5,287 nt of DNA from Prevotellaceae bacterium (GCA_031273485.1 JAISRS010000272.1:1-5287), one strand, 5' to 3'; shown: positions 1-5,170, counted from the first letter of the stretch. Made by a program: numbers and translations. The notes: generated by a model not told the origin, from the letters alone.

Positions 1-446
1 AGCGTACCTTCGCTTAGACAGTCCGCCTCGTCGAAAAGTATTATCAAAGGTTTGTCTAATGCTATGCAAAGCAGTGTGAGTTCGGTATTCAGGACGCCGG
101 TGAAATTTTCGTAATCCGCATTTTTTGCAAAATCTTCGACACGGGAAATAGCCGAAAATTCAAGATCACTTTTGATTTTCCGCACAATTTCGGGAATACC
201 TTTTTCAGGATCAACAATTCTTGACATGTTTTCCAGCGAACAATACAGTGCATAATATTTCCCTTCGGCATTAAGTCGTTCGGTTAAATCGTTCAGATAA
301 GTTGTTTTGCCGCTTTGTCGCGCCGCATGAATCACAAAATACTGTTCCATGTCTATCAGTTGTTTTACTCCCTGCAAACGGGTCGAAGCCTCTATCATAT
401 AATGTTTCGCCTTGTTACAAGGTCCTGATATGTTAAAATATCGCAT
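1..446 (-). CDS. P-loop ATPase of the AAA-like type, 5' part only (runs off window)
   Basis: The reading frame opens with ATG at 446-444 and stays open to the window edge (148 complete codons). The N-terminus reads MRYFNISGPC...KHYM, then EQYFVIHAARQSGKTTYL. Residues 41-48 (AARQSGKT) are a Walker A loop with Ala in place of the first Gly, and residues 134-142 (LIILFDEAD) are a Walker B strand with the Asp-Glu pair. This matches, from memory, a common bacterial family of stand-alone AAA-like ATPases that begin 'RYFNxxGPC' and carry 'HAPRQTGKTT'. Their role is poorly known, and some relatives carry a nuclease-like C-terminal domain, which cannot be seen here. It lies 114 bp downstream of bioD in the same orientation but has its own promoter-like element, so it is probably not a biotin gene. 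No Shine-Dalgarno sequence precedes the start. Family assignment is fairly sure; function is not known. Confidence 0.86.
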   Translation of the reverse strand, partial: MRYFNISGPCNKAKHYMIEASTRLQGVKQLIDMEQYFVIHAARQSGKTTYLNDLTERLNAEGKYYALYCSLENMSRIVDPEKGIPEIVRKIKSDLEFSAISRVEDFAKNADYENFTGVLNTELTLLCIALDKPLIILFDEADCLSEGT

Positions 447-481
447 AATCAATTCTATTTTTAAGTTTTATATTTCAGATG

Positions 482-510
482 CAAATATACGGAAAATTCC
501 GGATTCGCAA
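482..510 (-). promoter_or_regulatory. Bacteroidota-type promoter for the ATPase gene
   Basis: On the minus strand TATATTTG (489-482) matches the Bacteroidota -7 consensus TAnnTTTG. TTG at 510-508 lies 18 bp upstream of it, near the spacing expected for the weak -33 box. Transcription would start around 475 and leave a leader of about 30 nt before the ATG at 446. The match is by eye only. Confidence 0.5.
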
Positions 511-560
511 TTTTTCACAGGATGAACACGATTAATATTTCACGGTATATGATTTCTTCT

Positions 561-1196
561 CTACACTATATCGGGAATCTCTATCCACGCACAGTGTTTG
601 AAATTACGGATATATTTTTTGAGATACTGTTCGGTGTCGTCGCATATAATGCGGTCGTAAACGCCGAATTTGCTGTATGCAACGGCAGTTACTTTAATAT
701 TGTAATATGAACAGATTTCAAGAGTTAAGAGAGTATGGTTTATGCTTCCTAATTTTGGAGATGTTACTATAATCACGGGGTAACGTCGGGCGGCGATGTA
801 GTCTAAAGTTGTGATACTGTCGTTTACGGGCGTCATGATTCCGCCGGCGCCTTCGATGAGGATTATGTCATAGCGTTTTTTGAGCATTATGGTTGCGGCG
901 GTTATTTTTTTTATGTCGATATCGACCTTGTCGATTTTGGCGGCAAGGTGCGGAGATGCCGGATATGACAGTATTACGGGACAGGTCACGCCGTCGATGT
1001 CATCCTGTAAAAGGTCTATTCCCATTACTTTGCGGTGGATTTCGATATCTTCGGAAATGCCGTAGTTGCCGGTCTGGATAAATTTTTGCGTAATTACTTT
1101 TTTACCTTGCTCCATGAATTGTTTGGCGATATAACCTGTTGCATAGCTTTTGCCTGTATTGGTGTCTATTCCGGTTATAAAGATTGTTTTACTCAT
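561..1196 (-). CDS. bioD: Dethiobiotin synthetase BioD
   Basis: This is the ATP-dependent carboxylase that closes the ureido ring of 7,8-diaminopelargonate (DAPA) with CO2 to form dethiobiotin, the penultimate biotin step, in the cytoplasm. The 211-residue product starts MSKTIFITGIDTNTGKS. Residues 9-17 form the P-loop with Lys16; Lys38 in QKFIQTG and Thr42 correspond to the substrate-site Lys37 and Ser41 of E. coli BioD. EGAGG at 115-119 is the signature glycine loop. KLGSINHTLLT at 148-158 is also typical. The ATG overlaps the bioC stop in an ATGA arrangement, which fixes the start and suggests translational coupling. It is the last gene of the operon, and no convincing terminator hairpin follows it. 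The protein ends just after the EIP motif (206-208), about 14 residues shorter than E. coli BioD (225), so the C-terminal nucleotide-contacting tail is reduced. Confidence 0.96.
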   Translation of the reverse strand: MSKTIFITGIDTNTGKSYATGYIAKQFMEQGKKVITQKFIQTGNYGISEDIEIHRKVMGIDLLQDDIDGVTCPVILSYPASPHLAAKIDKVDIDIKKITAATIMLKKRYDIILIEGAGGIMTPVNDSITTLDYIAARRYPVIIVTSPKLGSINHTLLTLEICSYYNIKVTAVAYSKFGVYDRIICDDTEQYLKKYIRNFKHCAWIEIPDIV

Positions 1197-1948
1197 ATTT
1201 TTTTCTTTAAAGCCAAATAAATTGGGTTGTATGTTAATATTACCGTTGTTTCGTTTGAGAACAGTTGATTATATTGATTGCAGAATGAATTTAGTTCCGA
1301 GCGGGTTTTCATTATCCCCGAACAGCCTGCATTGACGCCCGTATGTCTTAGATGTGAGAGTATTTCGACGGGAGAATTGAATTTTACGGGGATTTCTTCT
1401 TCCGAAAGATTCAGGATTTCAAAATCATCGGCAAATAAACTCCGTAACTCGTCCGGTGAGGCGTATTCCAGTCCGGCGCCGGTTATTTGTCTTATTTCTT
1501 TAAGATTTTTCTTTCCAAAAGTTGACAGAAACATATAGCCTGTGTTTGAAAGACATTCGTATGCTTTTTGACCGAATCCCGAAAGATTGTCGAACCACTG
1601 AATAACTGACGAGGATACTAATAAATCGACATTTTTCGGGAACCGTATCAACTGGGCGTCGCCGGGGATAAACAAATAGCGGCTGTTGACGAATAGCTCC
1701 GATATCAAGGCGTTTGCCTTATCATTTATATCGTTCACATAAAATTGCGCATCCGCAAAAGCGTTAATCATTTTTTTTGTCAATAAACCTGTGCCGCAGC
1801 CTATTTCAAATATCGCAGCGGGGGTATGTGGATATAAACTCAAGACGAGATTACTCAATTTTTCGGCGATTTCTCTTTGTGCATAAGCATTTTCGTTGTA
1901 TGTTTCCATGCTTTTCTCAAATTTCCGTTTCACTAAACTGCTGTTCAT
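1193..1948 (-). CDS. bioC: Malonyl-ACP O-methyltransferase BioC
   Basis: BioC is a SAM-dependent methyltransferase that methylates the free carboxyl of malonyl-ACP so that fatty acid synthesis can extend it to pimeloyl-ACP methyl ester. From ATG at 1948 the product has 251 residues, the length of E. coli BioC. Class I methyltransferase motif I is FEIGCGTG at about 47-54. The acidic ribose-binding strand end is NDIN at 72-75, GDAQ lies at 96-99, and SSSVIQWFDNL at 112-122 resembles the 'SNLAVQW' signature of BioC. LRHTGVNA near 200-207 matches the BioC-specific cap region. An in-frame TTG at 1963, overlapping the bioG stop, would add five residues (TTG-I-F-S-S). I prefer the ATG because family members usually start close to the 'KRKFEKSMETYN' helix. 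The gene lies 11 nt after bioG and overlaps bioD by 4 nt, inside the biotin operon. Confidence 0.94.
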   Translation of the reverse strand: MNSSLVKRKFEKSMETYNENAYAQREIAEKLSNLVLSLYPHTPAAIFEIGCGTGLLTKKMINAFADAQFYVNDINDKANALISELFVNSRYLFIPGDAQLIRFPKNVDLLVSSSVIQWFDNLSGFGQKAYECLSNTGYMFLSTFGKKNLKEIRQITGAGLEYASPDELRSLFADDFEILNLSEEEIPVKFNSPVEILSHLRHTGVNAGCSGIMKTRSELNSFCNQYNQLFSNETTVILTYNPIYLALKKKI

Positions 1949-1959
1949 GCTCGAAAAAA

Positions 1960-2610
1960 TCAATCGGTTAAATAAAAATTAATTATCCTGTCAAAATCCC
2001 TGTAATGTTCGCCCGCTGTTACCGTTGCTTTATCGCCCCAGGCATGTTTCATGTTTTCGATGGGAAATATTTTGTCCTGTTCGGAAACGATTGCAATTTG
2101 CCAGTTTATACCGTTGTTTTTGTGGGTCTTTAAGGATAGTTTATACAACTCTTGCAGTTCGTTAAGTTGATTTTCGACGGTTCTTTCCGGCAGTTTGCCC
2201 GACAGTTGTTTGTAAGCCGTTAATCCTCCTGCTGTGCGGATGTAGAATTTTTCTCTGTTTTTTGCGTTAAACGACTGCATGGTTGCGAGAAATATATTTA
2301 CGGGTATGCCTGTCAGGTTATTTATTGGCGTTGTTGAGCCGTTGACGGCGATGGCTTTTTTGAGGTTAAAGATATTTTCCGAATATAAATCGGCTACAAA
2401 AACTCCATACGACCATGCCGCAAGCAATACTTCGGGGTATAGACGGGTGAAATTAAAATCGTCGGGATTTATTGCTGCGTAATCGTAAACCGATACCGTG
2501 TCACATCCGTTAAGTTCCACGTCCTGAAATATTTTTTGGTCAAATCCCCAGCCGTTGAACAGCAAGAGGAGTTGGCGGCTGTTTTGTTTTTTATGCCAAA
2601 ATACTGTCAT
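1960..2610 (-). CDS. bioG: Pimeloyl-ACP methyl ester esterase BioG (DUF452 family)
   Basis: BioG is an alpha/beta-hydrolase-fold esterase that removes the methyl group from pimeloyl-ACP methyl ester, ending the chain extension begun by BioC and releasing pimeloyl-ACP for BioF. The 216-residue product has LFNGWG at 17-22 near the oxyanion strand. The nucleophile elbow is AWSYG at 65-69 with Ser67. A likely catalytic Asp179 lies in SEQDKIFP and a likely His202 in GEHYRDF. This layout and size match the BioG/DUF452 family rather than the larger BioH (about 256 residues). The ATG start lies 20 nt inside the end of bioF and the stop lies just before bioC, so the gene is clearly embedded in the operon and its position between bioF and bioC supports the role. 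The active-site assignments are by motif reading only. Confidence 0.92.
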   Translation of the reverse strand: MTVFWHKKQNSRQLLLLFNGWGFDQKIFQDVELNGCDTVSVYDYAAINPDDFNFTRLYPEVLLAAWSYGVFVADLYSENIFNLKKAIAVNGSTTPINNLTGIPVNIFLATMQSFNAKNREKFYIRTAGGLTAYKQLSGKLPERTVENQLNELQELYKLSLKTHKNNGINWQIAIVSEQDKIFPIENMKHAWGDKATVTAGEHYRDFDRIINFYLTD

Positions 2611-3724
2611 ATATTTTATCTATTTGATTGTTTGAAATTGCCGCCGTGAGCGACAGTCTTATTCGAGCCTGACCCGCAGGCACGGAGGGGTAGCGTATCG
2701 GCATGACCCATATCCCGTTTGATTGCATTTGAGCGGCAAGACGAAGACATTCGTCGTTTTCGCCCGTAACAAGCGGAATGATATGCGTATCGCCCAAAAT
2801 GCGGCGTCCCGAAAGTCGATTTCTCAGTTTTTTTGTTATTGCCCGAAGATGTTCTCTTTCGGTTTTCATTTCTGTTATTTTTTTTATGATAAATCCCGTC
2901 CACAGAATATTTATCGGCGGAGTTGCGGTTGTGAATATCAGTGTGCGCGACTTGTTTATAAGCCATTGTTTCATTTCGGGATTGCACACAACAAATGCTC
3001 CCTCCGAGGCGCAGGCTTTGCCGAGCGTGCAAACAATCAGTTCTATTCTGTTTACAAGTTGTTTGTTGAAAGCGCATCCCAAGCCACATTCTCCCACTAC
3101 TCCGAAGGCGTGAGCTTCATCAATGTATAATTTTGCATTGTACTGTTCTTTAAGTTCGACCATACGTTCGAGGTCTGCCGTATCTCCGTCCATGCTGAAG
3201 ACGCTTTCGGTGACGATATACACGGATTTGTATTTGTCGGCGGATTGTTGCAGGATTCGTTCCAAATCGTCGTAATCGTTATGTTTGTAGCGTTTCATTT
3301 CGCAGTTGCACAGCCTGATTCCGTCGATTATACTTGCGTGCACAAGTTTGTCGGCAACAATCAAGTCGCCTTTTTGGGTCACTGCGGGCAATATTCCCGC
3401 ATTGGCATGATATCCGGAGTTGTATAAAAGACATGCGTTTCCGTACAGTTCGGCGAGATATTGTTCGAGGTTTTCGGCGCAGGGGTCGTTGCCCGTGAGC
3501 AAACGCGACGACAAGGCTCCCATCATAAAAGTATTTGTGTTGAGGGTTTCAAAAAATTCCCTTTGAAAATCGTCGGTTCCGGAGATTCCCAAATAATCGT
3601 TCGACGACAGGTTGAGATATCTCTCGCCTCGGTATTCGACATAAGCGCCTTTTTGTCGAACAGGTTTCAATTCTCTCAACAATCCTTCCTTTTCAAGTTT
3701 TGATATTTCAGATAACAGATTCAA
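2591..3724 (-). CDS. bioF: 8-amino-7-oxononanoate synthase BioF, TTG start
   Basis: BioF is a PLP-dependent alpha-oxoamine synthase that condenses pimeloyl-ACP with L-alanine to give KAPA plus CO2. The 377 residues (E. coli BioF has 384) show SSNDYLG at 40-46, the PLP-stacking His129 in LVHASIIDG, ESVFSMDGD at 173-181, DEAHAFG at 202-208 (Asp202 to the pyridine nitrogen, His205), and the Schiff-base Lys236 in TLGKA. IRLSLTA at 355-361 closes the small domain. In-frame stop TAA at 3742-3740 leaves only ATT and TTG (3724-3722) as possible early starts, and the first in-frame ATG is deep inside the fold (Met67), so TTG is the likely initiator. It is the first gene of the biotin operon, behind a promoter-like element at about 3779-3786, and its last 20 nt overlap bioG. 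Relatives such as 2-amino-3-ketobutyrate CoA ligase share the fold, but the context makes BioF the clear choice. Confidence 0.96.
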   Translation of the reverse strand: MNLLSEISKLEKEGLLRELKPVRQKGAYVEYRGERYLNLSSNDYLGISGTDDFQREFFETLNTNTFMMGALSSRLLTGNDPCAENLEQYLAELYGNACLLYNSGYHANAGILPAVTQKGDLIVADKLVHASIIDGIRLCNCEMKRYKHNDYDDLERILQQSADKYKSVYIVTESVFSMDGDTADLERMVELKEQYNAKLYIDEAHAFGVVGECGLGCAFNKQLVNRIELIVCTLGKACASEGAFVVCNPEMKQWLINKSRTLIFTTATPPINILWTGFIIKKITEMKTEREHLRAITKKLRNRLSGRRILGDTHIIPLVTGENDECLRLAAQMQSNGIWVMPIRYPSVPAGQARIRLSLTAAISNNQIDKIYDSILA

Positions 3725-3778
3725 AATCCAGAAGATAATTTATGTTCACAATCACTTTCATCCACAATTTTCAAAGCC

Positions 3779-3786
3779 CAAAGGTA
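3779..3786 (-). promoter_or_regulatory. Candidate -7 box of the bioFGCD promoter
   Basis: On the minus strand TACCTTTG (3786-3779) fits the Bacteroidota TAnnTTTG consensus. A start around 3772 would give a leader of roughly 48 nt before the bioF TTG. No clear TTG -33 box is seen at the usual 18-21 bp distance; that position is instead T-rich and adjoins the 15-bp dyad at 3803-3817. It is the best promoter match between the repeats and bioF, but short motifs like this arise by chance. Confidence 0.42.
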
Positions 3787-3802
3787 GAAAAAAAATCAAT
3801 CA

Positions 3803-3817
3803 TGGATTAAAAATCCA
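3803..3817. repeat. Short dyad upstream of the bioF -7 box
   Basis: TGGATT-AAA-AATCCA is a perfect 6-bp inverted repeat centred about 25-30 bp upstream of the candidate -7 box of bioF, where a regulator or the -33 contact would sit. It also resembles the AATCC/GGATT hairpins inside the neighbouring flanking repeats, so it may simply be a fragment of that family. Confidence 0.35.
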
Positions 3818-3820
3818 CAA

Positions 3821-3976
3821 TTTTTTTTAATCCACGAATTACACGAATCACACGAAGTTTAATCCTGTGGATTTTTACGAATTTCCATGAATTTAAATCC
3901 ACTTTTTTTAATCCACGAATTACACGAATTACACGAAGTTTAATCCTGTGGATTTTTACGAATTACACGAATTTAA
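3821..3976. repeat. Left flanking repeat, two direct copies
   Basis: Two copies (about 3821-3896 and 3903-3976, offset 81 bp) share a T-run, AATCCACGAATTACACGAAT, a second ACACGAAG step, an AATCC-TGT-GGATT mini-hairpin, and TTTTTACGAATT. Within each copy the motif (T/C)ACACGAA is itself repeated. An inverted relative lies at 5071-5166. Similar 'ATTCGTGTAATTCGTGG' strings are, from memory, frequent in Bacteroidota intergenic DNA; their function is unknown. Confidence 0.8.
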
Positions 3977-3988
3977 GGTTAAATCTTA

Positions 3989-4240
3989 TTTTGATTTGGG
4001 CTGTTGTAATATTACAATGGCATGAATAAATTTTGATTTGAGTTGTTGTAGTGTTACAATGGTATTAATTTATTTTGATTTGAGCTGTTGTAATGTTACA
4101 ATGGCATGAATTGATTTTGATTTGGGCTGTTGTAGTGTTACAATAGCATGAATTGATTTTGATTTGAGCTGTTGTAATATTACAATGGCATGAATTGATT
4201 TTGATTTGGGCTGTTGTAATATTACAATGGCATGAATTGA
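3989..4240. repeat. Tandem palindrome array, block A (6 units of exactly 42 bp)
   Basis: Units start at 3989, 4031, 4073, 4115, 4157 and 4199. Each has TTTTGATTTG(G/A)G, then a palindromic core, then a GCATGAATTGA-type linker. The core is the perfect palindrome TTGTAATATTACAA in units 1, 5 and 6, TTGTAATGTTACAA in unit 3, and TTGTAGTGTTACAA in units 2 and 4, so the outer TTGTA/TACAA arms pair in all six. Unit 2 has a degraded linker (GTATTAATT). Confidence 0.92.
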
Positions 4241-4446
4241 TTTTTCAGGAGGTTTTCCAGTGACTGGAAAGCATGAATTAAATTTTCAGGAGGTTTTCCA
4301 GTGACTGGAAAGCATGAATTGAATTTACTGGAGGTTTTCCAGTGACTGGAAAGCATGAATTGAATTTGTAGGAGATTTTCCAGTGACTGGAAAAGCATGA
4401 ATTGAATTTTCAGGAGGTTTTCCAGTCTCTGGAAAACATGAATCGA
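4241..4446. repeat. Tandem palindrome array, block B (5 units of 41-42 bp)
   Basis: Five units keep the GCATGAATTGAATTT linker but carry a different core, TTTCCAGT-G-ACTGGAAA, preceded by (TC/GT)AGGAGG-like bases. The linkers begin at 4271, 4312, 4353, 4395 and 4436, giving steps of 41-42 bp. In the fourth unit an extra A lengthens the stem to TTTTCCAGT/ACTGGAAAA. In the fifth the centre changes to TCT, leaving TTTTCCAG/CTGGAAAA paired. Confidence 0.92.
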
Positions 4447-4530
4447 ATTTGTATAAGGCTTTTGCGATACGGCAAAGGCATGAATTGAATTTGTAGGAGG
4501 CTTTTGCGATACGGCAAAAGTATGATGGTA
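4447..4530. repeat. Tandem palindrome array, block C (2 units of 42 bp)
   Basis: Two further units in the same register carry a third core, CTTTTGC-N6-GCAAAAG, with loop GATACG. The first unit has one mismatch (GCAAAGGC on the right arm); the second has a perfect 7-bp stem. Linkers begin at 4478 and 4520, and the last is degraded (GTATGATGG), as expected at an array edge. Confidence 0.88.
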
Positions 4531-4542
4531 TATTCTCCCCTT

Positions 4543-4629
4543 CCATCGCTTGCGCGGGTTTGTGACCCGTGCCACAGCATCCGTTTCCTGCTGTTCCACG
4601 CACGGATTGCAAATCCGCGCGAGCGAGGG
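4543..4629. repeat. REP/BIME-like double hairpin, copy 1
   Basis: A GC-rich 87-bp element in AT-rich surroundings. It contains two hairpins in opposite orientation, CGGGT/ACCCG (4555-4569) and CGGATT-GCA-AATCCG (4603-4617). Its ends also pair with each other (TCGCTtGCGCGG against CCGCGCgAGCGA), so the whole element is an imperfect palindrome; a weaker pairing extends outwards to about 4536-4640. The design resembles REP/BIME elements that RAYT (REP-associated tyrosine) transposases move in other bacteria; that link is inference, as no transposase is in the window. Confidence 0.82.
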
Positions 4630-4640
4630 GCGAGGGGATC

Positions 4641-4672
4641 AAAGTGTGCAAAGAATTTCTTTTGCGCACTTT
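4641..4672. repeat. Imperfect 32-bp hairpin
   Basis: AAAGTGTGCAAAGAA pairs with TTCTTTTGCGCACTTT across almost no loop, with one mismatch and one bulged base. It directly follows REP copy 1. No T-run of terminator type follows on either strand, so I do not call it a terminator. Confidence 0.6.
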
Positions 4673-4740
4673 GCGTTAAATAATTTCTTTATGAAACGAT
4701 AATTTATAGTATAAACCGTACCATTTCTTCCGCTAAATTT

Positions 4741-4873
4741 TGTGTCATTAATGACACGAGCCTGGAGTGAGCAATGACAACAGCCTGGAATAAATAATGA
4801 CAACAGCCTGGAATAAGCAATGACTCCAGGCTGTTGTCATTGATGACTCCAGGCTCGTGTCATTGATGACACA
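4741..4873. repeat. 133-bp near-perfect palindrome built from 23-bp modules
   Basis: The left arm 4741-4789 and right arm 4825-4873 are reverse complements at 46 of 49 positions, with a 35-nt centre. The left side is three tandem 23-bp modules starting at 4750, 4773 and 4796 (AATGACA(A/C)(C/G)AGCCTGGA...). The right side holds the inverted modules TCCAGGCTGTTGTCATTGA and TCCAGGCTCGTGTCATTGA. The outer ends are palindromic in themselves: GTGTCATTAATGACAC (4742-4757) is perfect and its partner at 4857-4872 differs by one base. It could extrude a long cruciform or, if transcribed, fold into a long RNA hairpin. Confidence 0.9.
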
Positions 4874-4940
4874 GAAACCGGTAAAAGTAATTTGTTAAAT
4901 TTTAGGCGAATAATGCATCAGTCCCCGTTAGGTGTAGCGT

Positions 4941-5027
4941 CCCTCGCTTGCGCGGGTTTGTAACCCGTGCCACAGCGTCCGTTTCCTGCTGTTCCACGCA
5001 CGGATTGCAAATCCGCGCGAGCGAGGG
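4941..5027. repeat. REP/BIME-like double hairpin, copy 2
   Basis: Same element and orientation as 4543-4629, offset 398 bp, with only two differences over the 84 bp from TCGCTTGCGCGG to the GAGGG end (G to A at 4962, A to G at 4978). The first hairpin is perfect here (CGGGTT-TGT-AACCCG, 4953-4967), and the outer ends pair as CCCTCGCT/AGCGAGGG. The near identity suggests recent duplication or homogenisation. Confidence 0.84.
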
Positions 5028-5070
5028 TACCATGATTAAAGGATTTACATGATTTGACATTCGCAGAAAA

Positions 5071-5166
5071 AATTCGTGTAATTCGTAAAAATCCTGCGGA
5101 TTTTAAATTCGTGCAATTCGTGTAATTCGTGGATTAAAAAAAATTCGTGGATTAAAAAAAATCGTG
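5071..5166. repeat. Right flanking repeat, inverted copy
   Basis: AATTCGTGTAATTCGT, a 7-bp AAAATCC-TGC-GGATTTT hairpin, AATTCGTGCAATTCGTG, and GGATTAAAAAAAATTCGTGG are the reverse complement of the parts of the 3821-3976 repeats, in matching order. A partial extra GGATTAAAAAAA step is present before the tilS stop. It ends 4 bp before that stop codon, so it forms the start of the tilS 3' region. Confidence 0.78.
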
Positions 5167-5170
5167 GAAA

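Larger units (their letters stand above)
3725..5170. other. Gene-free repeat island between tilS and bioF
   Basis: About 1.45 kb with no supportable gene. It holds the bioF promoter region at its left end and, from there rightwards, two direct copies of a flanking repeat (3821-3976), a 13-unit tandem palindrome array (3989-4530), a REP/BIME-like double hairpin (4543-4629), a 32-bp hairpin (4641-4672), a 133-bp palindrome (4741-4873), a second REP/BIME-like copy (4941-5027) and an inverted copy of the flanking repeat (5071-5166). The pieces between, about 4673-4740, 4874-4940 and 5028-5070, are AT-rich with no structure I could see. Open frames crossing the repeats have repetitive, frame-shifting translations and no protein-like character. 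Confidence 0.85.

Noticed and set aside
511..560. Terminator after bioD
   Set aside because: No stable stem followed by a T-run could be found on the minus strand between the bioD stop and the ATPase promoter.
522..1538. Plus-strand open frames opposite bioD and bioC, and a 60-codon minus-strand frame at 89-271 inside the ATPase gene
   Set aside because: They are shadows of the conserved minus-strand genes.
2616..3130. Long alternative frames inside bioF on both strands (2616-3089 minus, 2723-3130 and 2778-3113 plus)
   Set aside because: They lie wholly within the well-supported bioF frame, have low-complexity or residue-biased translations, and match no family I recognise.
3722..3750. BirA-like operator near the bioF start (TTGTGAAC on the minus strand with a GGATTTTGAA-like partner)
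   Set aside because: Only one half-site is a fair match; the second half is poor and would overlap the start codon.
3989..4530. CRISPR array
   Set aside because: The constant part is a short linker and the variable part is palindromic and itself repeated in blocks; there are no unique spacers and no cas genes.
4222..4669. Two overlapping minus-strand open frames (4222-4599 and 4325-4669) with repeated 'NSIHAF' and 'LENLL' phrases
   Set aside because: They are translations of the tandem array. Because several units are 41 bp, the same DNA repeat is read in changing frames (NSIHAF, then IQFML, then FNSCF), so no protein repeat is conserved; one also runs through the REP-like element.
4641..4672. 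Rho-independent terminator
   Set aside because: The hairpin is clear, but neither strand has a T-run directly after it and no gene ends nearby.
3725..5170. Retron, group II intron or integron attC array
   Set aside because: No reverse transcriptase or integrase gene, no intron domain V-like hairpin, and no attC core sites were seen; the palindromes alone do not support any of these.
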